Positions 44,105-56,135 are shown, counted from the first letter of the stretch. The stretch: DNA of 64,000 nucleotides from Anastrepha obliqua (GCF_027943255.1 NC_072896.1:44108501-44172500); one strand, 5' to 3'. Notes: a model not told the origin generated them from the letters alone. Made by a program: numbers and translations.

Positions 44105-46065
44105 ATCATCAGCGTCTTATTCCTAGTATTTCCGCGAATTTGTGGTATGCATATTTTCTTTTCTTACAAATGAAGGGCTTTGCAGCTTTATACCGTTATT
44201 ACAAAAATGCTTTTTGAAGTTGGCATTTACCTATGCAGAAGTTATTGTCGTTAAAAGAGTTTTCGATGTCTCATTTCAAAGTCTGGTATGGGATCAAATC
44301 AGCAGCTATTGGCCATACGCAAGCGCAAGCGCACGCGCACTCTACTTCGGCAGATGAACTGCTACTGACTTGAAAGATTTCAAATCTATCAAAAGACTTC
44401 GAAAACCTTAAAAACATGCATATAAAATAATTTACATAAATTTACGTAATCAAAAAAGGTAACATTAAAGATCTCCATTTCATCGTTTTGTGTAATGCGC
44501 ATAATTGAAAAACTTTCGTAAAACTAACGACAAACTGTATGCGCGCTAGTCGCTTGCTTTGACACCCCTATTTTATGCTTTTCTTTTAACACAGTACTTT
44601 CTCACCGTTGTTGGTTAAACCTCGACCTAAACACGGACCCATTACACAGCACTTTCGGTAGGCTTACTGAACTATGTTGGGCTCTCAAGCGCTCATTCTT
44701 GCTTGTGGTTATTAAGCGCACATTATTCTCGTTGTATCTTTTTTATTATAGTTTTTTTTTTACAAATCCATGAATTGCATAAATCAACAATAATTATTCT
44801 CAATGTCTTGAAGGACGATCGTTACCGCTGATGTTGACAAGCCATGACGCTGTTGACAACAATTGCCACTTAAGTTGGTGACGCCTTTTATGCTCATTTA
44901 GGTACATTTTCGTTTAGCTGCTGAGCCGTATGGTCATGCGCCTTTCGTATTTCTTCGCGAACAGGATACCATAGGCTGCCTACCTTCGTTAAGGTACACC
45001 CTTTTGTCAATAGTTCTTTCCGGCTGGTTGTTGAATGTGAAAAATTAAATAATAACATTTCTTTGCCTTTTGTGGCGCTGGAGTGAATAAGTTGAAGTAC
45101 ATGAAAAAGTGAATGAACGAAATTTAAAAAAACCGCACTTAATGTTGCGTTCGCTTTGTAAGGGGGAAATTGAAATATTCAACGACATTCACCAAATTTC
45201 TGAACTCAACTGTGGAATACACACTCCGATCCTCTCACAATTTTCCTTTACGTGGTTGGCACTTGAAAGTGAGAAGTGCTTTGCTTCGTTGGCTTTTATG
45301 CAAGTAAGTACTGCGCAAAAAATACTTCTGCTCCTGTTCGCTATACTGAAACTCATAAGGATACGGAAGGTGAATGCATAGGGTGAAATATGGAGTGTGA
45401 GTAATATTTCTGTGTGGAAAAATATATGCATCATTGGTTCTCGTAATTGGAAAAAAGCACAAAGGATATTTTGCCAATTAGCGTTGCTGAAAATGAATTT
45501 ATGTGCTGTTGTACGAGATTTCGGAGTTTTGTCTAGCACACACAAAAACAGCAAACCTTCTGGCATTTGTATGTTCTTTTCAAACAGAAGACATTTCCCA
45601 TGTCAAAATTTAAAATACATGATTTACAAGCATAACAACAAATATTATGACTCATTGATCCCTTCTTTTTTGTCGAAACGATGTAAAGAAACGCTCTCAG
45701 ACTCTATTGTATAATTTATATTAATTTTTTTTTACTCCACCTGAGTTATACTTGATAGTTAAAGGAAAAAAAAAATTAACATACAAAAATCGATCTTCAA
45801 CTTTCTACACATCCTTTCCAAATGCGTCATACTAATCCTGGTGAAAGCACGTAAAATACTCTAAAAGTGTAACACTAAGTAAATGGAGTGCCCGCAGGGT
45901 AAATGGAGTTGCCATGTATGCACCATGAAATTTGAATCAAAATACTCGGTTGATGGTAATCACAAAAATTATCTATTATACTTAGACAGCTAGGCTCTCG
46001 GATGCTGAGAGAAACACGAAACTCGCGAGACCTTCTAGACACAACTATATTCTGCTGTCAAATAT
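44105..46065. other. No recognisable gene
   Basis: Overlapping frames up to 125 codons at 45109-45714 on both strands, with no family motif. Nothing supported. Confidence 0.5.
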
Positions 46066-46069
46066 ATAC

Positions 46070-46375
46070 ATGGTGAAGTAATAAAAATGTCTTTAATGAG
46101 TTAGTGCGTTGGAAGTCATATCCCTAGCTGACTTCCAGTGAAAGCTTGGTAACATTCAGTTCAGTGGAAGCGAAGTTATTGCGTCTAAAGTGTCAGAATG
46201 TTCGTGTCATCGTTGCAAAACTGAGTTTCGAACAAAGAGCTAATATCAAATTTTGTTTTAAAATCGGTCAAACGTTTACCGAAACATTTTTACGATGAAA
46301 AAAGTTTATAGCGATGATTGTGTATCTCGTACCAGAGTTCATGAGTGATTTACTTGTTTCAGAGATGCCCACGTA
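46070..46375 (+). mobile_element. Mariner B copy 3, 5' end only
   Basis: Matches 40919-41250: TGAGTTAGTGCGTTGGAAG, GCGAAGTTATTGCGTCTAAA and the N-terminal coding piece LSFEQRANIKFCFKIGQTFT (start Met changed: ACTGAG instead of ATGAG) then FTET. It breaks off at 46375, where a LINE-A fragment begins. Confidence 0.82.
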
Positions 46376-46379
46376 GGCG

Positions 46380-46490
46380 CTGGATCTTCATTTGCTGCGG
46401 TATGTCGATGTCGTCGTAAAGCTCGTACAGCTCATTGTTCCATCGCCTGCGATATTCGCCGTCACGAGCAAAGGTCCAAAAATCTTCTTC
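46380..46490 (-). pseudogene. LINE family A fragment
   Basis: GTCGTAAAGCTCGTACAGC and TCGCCTGCGATATTCGCC match the RRRWNDELYELYD region of the LINE at 43327-43703. Truncated at both sides and wedged between a mariner B fragment and a LINE-B fragment. Confidence 0.75.
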
Positions 46491-46499
46491 GAAGTGCTG

Positions 46500-47475
46500 A
46501 ACCCTCAAACCTCAATTCAATAATCGAGCTCTATGTCGTCACCTACACAATTTGTACACTCCAACCCTCCATCATCATCGATATCATCTTCCTCTCCAAC
46601 TCTAGACGAAATATAATGTGCCATTGAACAGCTCAAATCCGGAAAAACTCCGGGTGGTGATATGATCCCTTCTGATATCCTCAAAACTGACTTAGCTCTC
46701 TCGGCGAGATATTTTTTCCTGCTTAATAGAATACGAATGTATCTTGAACTCCAATTATCATTTAGAAGAATTAGCGTATGCAGATGACATAGCGCTTTTG
46801 TCCGTCAAAAGGTCAGATCTGCACACAAATTTGAACCACCTCAGCGCCACCACCTCGGCCTTAAAATAAACGTTGGCAAGACTGAATTCATTAAAAATTG
46901 TTCGCAAATCGAGACCCCTCGGTTTACTATGTATGAAGAAGAGATTAATCGTAAGACGGAATTTTGCTACTTCGGAAGTAAAATCACAGCAGCAGGCGGG
47001 ACAATTGAAGCCATCGCATACTGTATCAGTAGCATTTTCATAGTTGTACAACATTTGGGTTTCAAATTTTAATCAGTCAAAACTAAGCTGCGAATCTTCA
47101 GTTCCAACGTAAAATCGGTGTTGATATAAGTATGGCTGTGAATTCTGGTCGCTTACATTCGTGCTCATCCGAAGACTGCAATCTTTCGTCAACGCGTACT
47201 TACGTAAGATTTTGAGAATCTGGTGGAGTCGTGTTATTTCAAACCAGGATTTGCTTATTTCGACCAACGAACTCTCAATCGAGCTCAGCATCAAATGCAG
47301 ACGATTTAGCTACACTTTGCGCAAAGATGCCGGCAAAGTTTGCAGGGTGCCATGCGCAAGGCGCAAGGAACCGTGGAGGACCAAAGACCTCCTGGCGATG
47401 CATTGTGGATACGAAGCTATTAAACTCAAGCTCTACTTGGAATTCCTTAAAATAACTTGCTCACAATTGAAATGA
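46500..47475 (+). pseudogene. LINE family B remnant
   Basis: Forward strand: AIEQLKSGKTPGGDMIPSDI (about 46622-46680), a jump to ELAYADDIALLSVKRSDLHT (46768-46830), LKINVGKTEFIKNCSQIETP, EFCYFGSKITAAGGTIE (about 46960-47010), then VNAYLRKILRIWWSRVISNQ (47191 on), SYTLRKDAGKVCRVPCARRK and EPWRTKDLL. Most of the palm before YADD is deleted, and frames change several times. Same C-terminal pattern as 4590-5905. Confidence 0.83.
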
Positions 47476-47699
47476 TTTCTGGCCCTACGCCCAAACTTTT
47501 TTATTCCTTATTCGATATTTCGATTTGGAAATGGTTGTTTAATACTCACTCCTTTCCGTTCAAAATCAGTTAAATTTCGCAGAGTATAGTCTCGTTTTTT
47601 TCACAAATATTGTCTCAATTTGTAGGCAGTTTAGCTCTCAAAGGAATATACATATTTCGTTTTTCATCTGAAATACTAAATTAAGGATTGCGAAAGTTA

Positions 47700-48890
47700 C
47701 GAGGTGTGTTCAAAAAGTTAGCGAATTTTGAATTTTCGCAGGTTACGTATATTTGAATCTCGATTTTTTTGTGGCGATATGTTGGTACTCTTGTCTCTCA
47801 CTCATGCCGACGAACTCGGCCATTTTGAATGTTCAGTTAATCGTTGACAGCTGCTTTGCTTGCACGTGTTGCGGATCGTCTTCGAATTCACCTATTCAAA
47901 AAGATGGATCAAAGAACTTGTAACAAATTTTGTGTGAAAAACGAAATTAAGTGCGCGGATGCATTCCAAATGTTGACTGTGTCATACGGAAAAGCTACTT
48001 TCGACCAAAGCAGCGTTTATTGGTGGTAAAAAAGCCGAGAAGATGTGAACGACGAAAAGCGTGCCCTACGCCCGAGTTCTTCAAAAACAGACGAAAAAAT
48101 TGATGAAGTGAAGAAAATGGTATTGGTCAATCGTCGAATCAGCGTTAGAGAAGTTGCTGAGGACCTAGACATATAGATTGGTTAGTGCAATTCGATTTTT
48201 CTTCAATGATTTGGGCCTGAGATGGGTCGCCGCAAAATTCGTACCAAAACTGCTCAATTTCGATAAAAAGCAGCATCGCATGAACACTGCTAATGAGATG
48301 TTTGACTCTGTCTGCGACTACCCTAATTTGCTCCAGGTCATAACTGGTGACGAATCGTGGGTTTATGGTTATGACGTGGAAACCAAAGCTCAATCATCTC
48401 AATGGAAGCTGCCGTACGAACCAAGATCGAAAAAAGCGCGTCAAGTTCGGTCGAATGTCAAAGTTTTGCTTACCGTTTACTCCGATTGCAGCGACTGTAG
48501 ACGCGTTGTGCATCATGAGTTCTTGCCACAGGGTGAAGCGGTCAATAAGGAATATTGACTGCAAGTTATGCGCAATTCGTGCGAAGTAATCCGCCAGAAA
48601 CGCCCGGATTTGTGGAAGAACAGAAATTAGCTCTTGCATCACGATAACGCCCCTGCTCACACATTGTTGCTTGTGCGCGACTTTTTGGCCAAAAACAACC
48701 CACAACCCCCTTGGCAGGCAATTGCAAACCTCCGAGTGTATTTCTGCCGTGAAAAATCTCTTCATAAAAATATCTGCCGTTCGGAGTCGGCTTGAAACTG
48801 TAGGTCCCTCCATTGGTGGAACAACATCAAGACGCAGACCATAAATAGGAGGAGGAGCTCGGCCAAACACCCAAAAAGGGTGTACGCGCC

Positions 48891-48921
<31 letters not shown>

Positions 48922-49223
48922 ATGATGCCACAGCCACCGTATTCCCCAGATATGGCCCCCTGTGACTTTTCCTTGTTCCCAAAACTGAAGAGGCCCATGA
49001 AAGGACGACGCTACGCTACGATTGTCGAGATAAAGATGGCATCGAAGGAGGAGCTGAACCAGATAAAAAAATGATTTTTTGAAGTGCTTCGAAGATTGAA
49101 AAAAAACGTTGGCACAAGTCCCCTCATGGGGATTACTTTGAAAGGGACAAAATATATATTAACGAATAAATAAATAATTTTTGAAAAAACATAAAATTCG
49201 CGATACTTTTTGAACATACCTCG
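47700..49223 (+). mobile_element. Mariner V, full length with TIRs, split by a SINE
   Basis: CGAGGTGTGTTCAAAAAGTT at the left is mirrored by CTTTTTGAACATACCTCG at the right, with TA outside each (47698-47699, 49224-49225). The transposase frame starts MDQRTCNKFCVKNEIKCADA at 47905 with stops at the YWW position, after AEDLDI, and after VNKEY. The triad can be followed: TGDESWVYGYD (about 48345), LHHDNAPAHTLLL (about 48640) and, after the SINE, QPPYSPDMAPCDFSLF (about 48932). The C-terminus TSPLMGITLKGTKY is close to 49150. Without the SINE the length is that of a normal mariner. Inactive through stops. Confidence 0.88.
48710..48922 (+). mobile_element. tRNA-derived SINE, 5'-truncated, inside mariner V
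   Basis: Begins within the body (CTTGGCAGGCAATTGCAAAC) and continues CTCCGAGTGTATTTCTGCCG, CTGCCGTTCGGAGTCGGC, AGGAGGAGGAGCTCGGCC, AAAGGGTGTACGCGCC and a (TA)n tail. The mariner coding sequence is contiguous on both sides (LLVRDFLAKNN before, MPQPPYSPD after), so the SINE landed in an existing mariner. The promoter head is missing. Confidence 0.88.
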
Positions 49224-49225
49224 TA

Positions 49226-50990
49226 TATCAATAACTAACAATGATAAGAGAATGCAAGGCAGAGGCCTTATGAAAGCTGAATGTATAGCTAATAAATTTA
49301 ATTAAATTTTTTTTTTGAAGGTCTCAAACTTCTTTCTTTATATCGTAAATTGCGCCATAGAATATACCTATTGTTGGTTATGAGTTTATATAATGTTGCG
49401 CACCTGTTCTGAGACTTTACTTTATACAGTATTCCCTGTAGGAATTGCAGCACTTACATAAGTAATTACGTAGAAAACTGTGATAATTGCTTGGCAATAA
49501 TCTAATGCTTAACTGGTTTAAAGCACGTTTTTAACACGTCTGGATGTAAATAGACCAAAATGCAACAGTATGTTATTCAATTTTTTTTATATACACAGCA
49601 TGTACATATTATATATTGTATAAATACTTACATATACAAAAGTCTACCAAAGAACGAACGCGACTATGTTAAGTGTCAATTAGGATTGGCATGGAATCCA
49701 ATTTTAAAACTAATCACAAATGAAACATGAAAAACACGAAAGTAGGTATGTAGTAAAAAGCAGGAAGACAAAAGTAAAAGCTCAGAATGACTCACCCACA
49801 GATTAAGTCACCCAATGACAAGGCGAAGATGGTCACGAGCGAAAGACCTGGAGGGAAATACTACGAGTGCATGAACACGTTATAATGGGCTTATACACGT
49901 AAAGTGTGCGCTGGACAAAGCCAACCAAAAAGACAAAAAAAAAAAACGGAAAACAAGACTATAAAAATACAAATAAAAGTAGAGTCTAAAAGTGCACCGA
50001 CTAAAGATAATTGCGACGAAGAGGGTGACGCCTTGTACAGTTTGTGGAATCGGCCAGAAAACAAGCTGCCAACACGGACGACCACTGCAAGTTGTACAAG
50101 TATATATAAAGAGAAGATAGCATGCAAGAAAATACCCCCAATGGCCAGCGAGCAGGAAGCGGCATGCGAAGGCAGAGCGAGTGTGGATGCCACAATGTCA
50201 GACAAATCAAAAGACCATTTAATCCGCAAACACGACACTGTGGAAGCCCTCAAAATGTCAACTTCAACCGTAATCTGTACGACAAGCAGCCAGTACTTTG
50301 CGGCAGAGAGCGTTGGGGCGTTGGGGCGTTGTTGTAGATGCGGAAAACAGCAAAAGGAAATAGTTGAATTGTCAGCAAAGTGAGGGCCAGTGATATCGAA
50401 AGCATTGTGTTGGTGCAGGGAAGGATGTAGGAAACATATTTCTAATATATGTATTTGATCGCAGGCATTCCTAGGTGCATATGTATATGCTGACACTTTT
50501 GTGGCGCAAGCTAAATGAAAATGCTGAAATTTGCGCCAGGCAAGGAGAGTGGATGAGTGTGGGCAGTATTTAGTTAATTGAGGGTCGAAAGTAGGTGAAA
50601 TGGTAGAAATTCGGCAGCTGCTGTTGAAGCAATGAAATCAACCACAAAACAAATTTGCCAAATGGCAAAAGCATTTCCGTTTCCACTCGACCGGTCGGTC
50701 AGTGATAGTACCAGTGTAATGTGGCTTTTAAAAGTGGTAAGAAAAATTAAGTGCTGTCGAAAACGATGTAAATAAAACTAACGTAAAGGTTGCTGGGCAT
50801 AATGGAGGAAAGGAGTTTACTAGTAGATCTCAGAAATTTTCGGATGACCTAGAAGTGGACATAGTTGCAAGTAAAATATATGAGACCCAAACTGGCTTAA
50901 CACTGGTTAACTACCCTCAACGTCCAAGCAAATACGCTGACTATGCACGCTGATAGTCAGGCTGCTTTTAGATTACTTGGCTGGCTAAAT
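49226..50990. other. No recognisable gene; overlapping long frames on both strands
   Basis: A 159-codon forward frame (49904-50383, lysine/threonine/serine-rich) lies inside a 201-codon reverse frame (50496-49891, hydrophobic). Neither has a family motif, signal or domain I can name. They are probably compositional. No transposon end noticed. Confidence 0.5.
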
Positions 50991-50996
50991 ATTTTA

Positions 50997-51378
50997 AAGG
51001 ATGGTTAAGTTTTAAGGGCCGGTGTTGATTTTGAATAAAATAAAATTTTTTTCAGAAATTATTGTAATTTCTCTTTATTATGTTAGTGCTGGTATGGCTC
51101 AATTCCGCATTGAACAAAATATTGGCCAAATGGCGGCCGCGCTCTCGGTGCCACACCTTCATCCGATGGTCCAAATTTTCGATGACGCTGAGGCATAATT
51201 GAGGTTCTGTGCCACTAATGTGCCCAATTGCCTCATTATTTAGATCTTGAATTGTTGCTGGCTTATCCACGTACACCTTTTTTTTTTCAAATAACCCCAA
51301 AGAAAGAAATCCAACGGTGTCGTTGACGTTTAGGTGTGGTTCACATTCAACATTGGCCCTTGAAATTTAACCACCCTT
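50997..51378 (-). mobile_element. DD41D deletion derivative, 382 bp, both TIRs
   Basis: The ends AAGGATGGTTAAGTTTTAAG and, inverted, AAGGGTGGTTAAATTTCAAG continue into the shared GGGCC..TGTTGA. TA lies outside each end (50995-50996, 51379-51380). The reverse strand keeps about the last 80 codons: KVYVDKPATIQDLNNEAIGH, GTEPQLCLSVIENLDHRM, HLANILFNAE. The catalytic region is deleted. The same family as copy a at 15890, whose right TIR it shares. Confidence 0.88.
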
Positions 51379-51389
51379 TATATGCGTGG

Positions 51390-51700
51390 AATGGAGGTGT
51401 TACCGTAGAGACGTTTAGAGAGAGAACGGCACAGGCAAACAAAATATGGGCAGGACGTTAAATCTCTCACAGCTTTGATAATAGAAGATTCATCGGCCTC
51501 TTTATGAGCGGGTTCATCACTCGCTACTGTCTGGTGAGGACACACGCGAATAGAATGGGTTTTGTAGCATACGCCTTTTGCTGCAGTTGCTTTGGCAGCG
51601 AGGAAATTGAGCGCTTAGGATATTAACTTTTTTCTAGCGAAGTCAAATCGACTTTATTTACACCAAAACTTTGTTGATCATCTGCCGGACCTGGGCTCAT
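51390..51700 (+). pseudogene. Possible LINE 3' cysteine-tail fragment
   Basis: Forward frame around 51490-51620 reads FMSGFITRYCLVRTHANRMG then FCCSCFGSEEIE, resembling the FITGH...H..RMG and Cys tail found downstream of RNase H in some LINEs. Short and stop-ridden; the call is tentative. Confidence 0.45.
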
Positions 51701-51934
51701 AGAGCACTCATATGTTGTTCGCTCTATTAAACGCTGAAATTTATTCTACGATACCGCTCCTTGATCTGAGCGCGCATTCTGGACCCAAGCTTCGCGCCTT
51801 TCTGCATATGCATACCTCTATAAACAAACTCCAACCTTCAGAAGTAATATGATTACATACGCAGCGCCGATCTGAGCAAATGCGAAAATTTAATATAAAA
51901 TAAATAAGAACCACATATAGATTAAACTCGCATA

Positions 51935-52535
51935 GAGTTGCGAGCGCTTATCGCACGGTTTCAGACGATGCCCTAGCAATTATATCTAAGGAAATCCCTA
52001 AAGATTTCTCGGTCAAAGAGCTGTAGGGGCTGTAGAAGAGATACCGCCCGATATCATGAAAGAAAATAGGCAGCGAACCATCAGAGAGGGGCAGCAGCGC
52101 TGGGACCTTTCCAAAAAATGGTCGTTGGGCGCACAAACTGATACCAGACATAGCCAAAAGGTATCGAAGGAGAAGTTGACTTCTACATACGTGACACAAC
52201 AGCTGATCTGTGACGGTTGTTTTAAAGAGTATCTTCATTTGATTTGGCAAGCCAATCCTTTTGCCTGATCTGCCCTGATGAACTAGAGTATGCAAGGCAC
52301 GTGCTATTCCCAGGCCCGCGTTTTGACACCGAAAAATAAGACATTCGCAGAGTTTTCGGCGAGCATCTTACGGAGCCAAGCCATATAACGCAAATGTGCG
52401 ACAAACCTGCAAAATGGCGATCATTAAGTGGGGTTGCAGCGCGCATCATGAAAACGCCGCGTGATGAAGAACGCCAACAACAGCTTCATCTGCAGGGTCA
52501 TGGAACTGCTGAAGAGGCGGATAGATTATAGCTCC
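51935..52535 (+). pseudogene. R1-like LINE C-terminal fragment
   Basis: The forward strand reads YRTVSDDALAIISKEIPKDF (51954-52010), GSEPSERGSSAGTFPKNG, KLIPDIAKRY (about 52140), a degraded cysteine block near 52255-52320, PRFDTEK, ANVRQTCKMA-type traces and QQQLHLQGHGTAEEADRL before a stop near 52530. The YRTVSDDA...I block is characteristic of R1-clade elements, which target 28S rDNA in their canonical form; nothing ribosomal flanks this one. Frameshifts and stops throughout. Confidence 0.75.
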
Positions 52536-52814
52536 GATTTTAACAGCAAGGTTCCGGGAGAGCTACCGTCTGGACAAGAGGAGGTTTTGGTCTCACACTG
52601 TCGGCCACAATGGTCATCTAAGCTTTTTGCCGCTTTCTGCCAACTAAAAAAAGACAGAACCCATAGAATAATGATTGTCCATGAGGAGCTCACAAGAAAC
52701 GAAATAATGCATTTATGAAATAATTTATTCATGACTTTCTTGCTTTCCAAGTGCGTGGAATGGAATACATACTAATAATCACGGCAATAGAAAGGCGCAA
52801 ATATCCTTTGCGAA

Positions 52815-53346
52815 ATGTAACCAACTTCAAATGACGAAAGAACTGAAAATATCTGAGCATCCGCTGCATACTGAAAAATTATCTCAAAGTCAAGCCTTAC
52901 AAGATTCGAAAGGCGCATGATCTCGCACCAAAGCAGCAACAAGTCAGATTTGAGAGAGCAATAATGTTTCAACAAAATTCGGCACCATCTCCCAAAACTC
53001 GAATGCACCAAGAACAGCTAAAAAACAACGTTCCGAACTTCATCTCCATCGTCCACACAATGGCTCTCAAATTCAGCACACGTGAATCCTCTTTCGGCCA
53101 TTTTGGAGAGCAAGGTCCGAACTTAAAGATTCAACCGTCTCGAGGCGCTGAAAAAAGCCGTTGTCCGCGAGTTGGCCAAAATACCTGCAAGTCATATTCG
53201 GGTAGCTTTCGATTCATTTCTGGACCGTCTCTAGGCCATAGTCAAGACAAAAGGTGGTCATGTCGAGCAAATTGATTCTTAATTTTGTATTATTTTCACA
53301 CATTTATGGCCTTTTTAATTGGTTACACTTCGAGTGCCGGACCTTG
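52815..53346 (+). pseudogene. DD37D (maT-like) deletion derivative, copy b
   Basis: Starts with a TIR remnant (AAATGTAACCAACTT) joined to the HTH block MTKELKISE, then LSQSQALQDSKGA-type frame slip, then jumps from the RLERA position to FQQNSAPSPKTRMHQEQLKN and NVPNFISIV (second catalytic Asp replaced by Asn). Ends with GHVEQID and the right TIR TTGGTTACACTTCGAGTGCC followed by TA (53347-53348). The region holding the first catalytic Asp is deleted. Confidence 0.82.
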
Positions 53347-53367
53347 TAATAAACTTTTGTAAATCAT

Positions 53368-53678
53368 CGGCGGCCGCCGTAGGCGAATAGGTTGGTGCGT
53401 GACTACCATTCGGAATTCACAGAGAGAACGTAGTTTCGAATCTCGGTGAAACACCAAAATTAAGAAAAACATTTTTCTAATAGCGGTCGCCCTTCAGCAG
53501 GAAATGGCAAACCTCCGAGTGTATTTCTGCCATGAAAAAGCTCCTCATAAAAAATATCTGCCGTTCGGAGTCGGCTTGAAACTGTAGGTCCCTCCATTTG
53601 TGGAACAACATCAAGAAGTACGCCCCAAATAGGAGGAGGAGCTCGGTCAAACACCCAAAAAGGGTGTACGCGCCAATT

Positions 53679-53709
<31 letters not shown>

Positions 53710-53715
53710 AATATG
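53368..53715 (+). mobile_element. tRNA-derived SINE, full length with 10-bp target duplication
   Basis: Perfect direct repeats TGTAAATCAT flank it (53358-53367 and 53716-53725). Head: CGCCGTAGGCGAATAGGTTG (A box) and GTTTCGAATCTCGG (B box), about 50 nt apart. Body: CTCCGAGTGTATTTCTGCCA, TGCCGTTCGGAGTCGGCTTG, GGAGGAGGAGCTCGG, GGGTGTACGCGCCAATTA, then (TA)n. It lies directly after the DD37D element. This is the best copy in the window and the reference for the others. Confidence 0.92.
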
Positions 53716-53729
53716 TGTAAATCATGATG

Positions 53730-55000
53730 TCATGATACAAATGAAGAGCCTTGCAGTTGTATGTCTCCTCTAAGTGGGCGATTAATTTTTACTGGAAGTT
53801 TTTCGAAGCAAAAATGTACAAGTCGAATTGCTTTCCTTGGTCGAGAGGCTACCTTCTTATTTATTTACTCATTTAGGGATCCAACCAGATTCATTAAGAA
53901 GTAAAACCGAATAAAATTTTGAAATCCTTTCAACTGTGCATACTTTTATGGGTATGAAAATTCTACCAGTCGCCTATATTTTATGATAATATATTTGGAA
54001 GCGATACACTGTTCGATGACCGCTTAATTATTTTAAATGTTTTTTAATAAAATATAATATTATATATAATCAAATGGCTGACGTGGAGCTGAGGCATACG
54101 TTTTAGCAGCCATATATTCTGGGTATCATTCCAGGCCAGCGAATACATTGTTTTCGATATCAGTTTGTTAGTTTCCTGACTATTAATAAACACTGGTCCA
54201 GTGACAACCTGCTCGACAACCTCATACCCTGCCACCTTTAATCCGCTTCGGTAACAAATGGTGGCTTAAAATGCATTAGAGCCAAGTTAACACTTCATGT
54301 CGCGATGTTCTGTTACTCAAGATTTGTTGTTGGCACATAGCTTGCGACTACACTTGGTGTGATTGAGGCTGGCTGCTGGCAAAAAAGACGTGCCACACTG
54401 GCTTAACATCGACACATCCCTGGTCTCTGCAACATTCATTCAGACATTCAGCACACACATGTCGCAACAAAGGCGAATTAAAATGTCTAAGCGGCAACAC
54501 CTACTACATATCCACACTCGTATTTGTATATAAGTATGTATGTGCATTAAAGAAATTCTTGGAGGCAACAAATGCTCTGCTGACAGCCATACAAGTCGCT
54601 CGACACATCTCAATGCGCGCGGCAGAGCATTGCAAGGCAGAAGCTGTTTCTTTGGTGGTGCTACATCTCTACTGCTTACGCGGGAATTTCTGCTAACATA
54701 CTTCAAACGTGTACATGTACATACACATACATGTTTGCACGTGTATTCATACTAGTGTCTAGAATCGTGTAGGTACTAGAAAAAGGTATGGCCAACCAAA
54801 CGATAGCAGCCACATACATACATATATGGCTAAGAATGTGTAAAAGCTTGTGTATTAAATGTCGCAAATGTGATTAGCAGGGATTAGGGCAAATGTCGGA
54901 TGTCGATTGCTACTAGTGAACTTAGAGAACCCACAGGCTAGTGAGTGGTGTGGCTGTTGGATTTCAAATAAACGCACACGACGTATCAGCAAGAACTGTT
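53730..55000. other. No recognisable gene
   Basis: AT-rich spacer with TACATAC patches near 54710-54830. Nothing supported. Confidence 0.5.
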
Positions 55001-55009
55001 CGTTTTGCC

Positions 55010-56135
55010 CCGGATCTCGTCGGCGTAATTGAGGAGGTGTTTCGCGACGTGCCTGGGAGGAGGCTCTGACTCAATCAGGTGTCTGCTTGGCTGCTACCGC
55101 AGGTTTCACTATTTTGCTGAGCAGTTCATTGTGCTCCTGTACTGGAAGCATTTGTGCCTCGTTGTGAAGGTGTTGAAGAGAGAACATCAGGAAGCAACCC
55201 GTCGCTGTCCAAATAGCAGTGTTTTGGCAAGTGTGGAGCTGTATGCACTGCATGTCACTAGTTCTAGACGACCAGACAGCCGCAGCATAGTTTAGAACCG
55301 GTCGGCCAATTGCCTTAAATGTCCATAGCAACAATGCTTTGTCTTTGCCCCAAGTGATGCCGGCAAGCTATTTGAGGGTCTTGTTGCGATTTTGGACTTT
55401 AGTGGCAATTGCGGTTGTGTGCGCAGAGAAAGAGAGCAAACTGTCGAAGGCTACATCCACAATTTTTAGATTGTTAACTGTTGGAATTGGTGTGCCATCG
55501 AATTTTACCTTGAGGGACAGTTTGATCTCCTTTGTCCAGGTGGTAAAGAGTGTCCCCGTGGACTTTGTGGAGGCAAGTTGGAGACTACTCGCAGTAAAAA
55601 AGCGAGGAAGGTCGGTGACATAGTTGTTCAATTTGGCGCACAGCCCATCAATGTTATTGCCCGACGCCATTATCGTGTAGTTGTCAGCGTATGCGACCAG
55701 GGAGACTCCCTCTGGTGATTGGGGAAGCTTCGATAGATAGAAGTTGAATAGCGATGGGGAAGGGACACCACCCTGCGGATCACCTTGCTTGATCTTCCTC
55801 TGTTTGGATGTTTGGTCTCTAAAAATCATTGACGAGTTACGACCGCTCAGATAGTTGGCAGACCACCTCGTCAGCCATGGCGGGAGTGTCGCCTGTAAAA
55901 TATCATCTGATAGCGTGAAATGGCGGACAGTATCGAAAGCCATCTTCAAGTCCAACGCTACTAGGACAGTCCTCTCGCAGGGGCGGTTTTGATTAAGCCC
56001 GCGGTTTATCTGGGCGTTTATGACGGTGAGTGCTGTGGTGGTGCTCTGCACTCGTCGGAAACCATGCTGATGTGGGGATGGGGCCAGGTGTTTCGTGAAG
56101 AGTGGGAAGATGAGGGCTTCAAGGGTGTTATCTAA
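55010..56135 (-). pseudogene. Jockey-like LINE reverse transcriptase with altered active site
   Basis: Reverse frame 56051-55368 (227 codons) covers TTTALTVINAQINRGLNQ, VLVALDLKMAFDTVRH, the YLSGRNSSM block, KQGDPQGGVPSPSLFNFYLS, VAYADNYTIMASG, LQLASTKSTGTLF, KFDGTPIPTVNNLKI and FDSLLSFSAHT. The usual YADD palm box reads YADN, replacing the second catalytic Asp, so the polymerase would be dead even without the later stop. A second frame (55334-55071) continues the thumb: KAIGRPVLNYAAAVWSSRTS, TCQNTAIWTATGCFLM, NEAQMLPVQEHNELLS. One stop separates the frames near 55360. 5' and 3' ends are not defined. The endonuclease is missing. Confidence 0.87.

Noticed and set aside
45109..45714. Overlapping 90-125 codon frames on both strands
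   Set aside because: No conserved motif in any of them; AT-rich chance frames.
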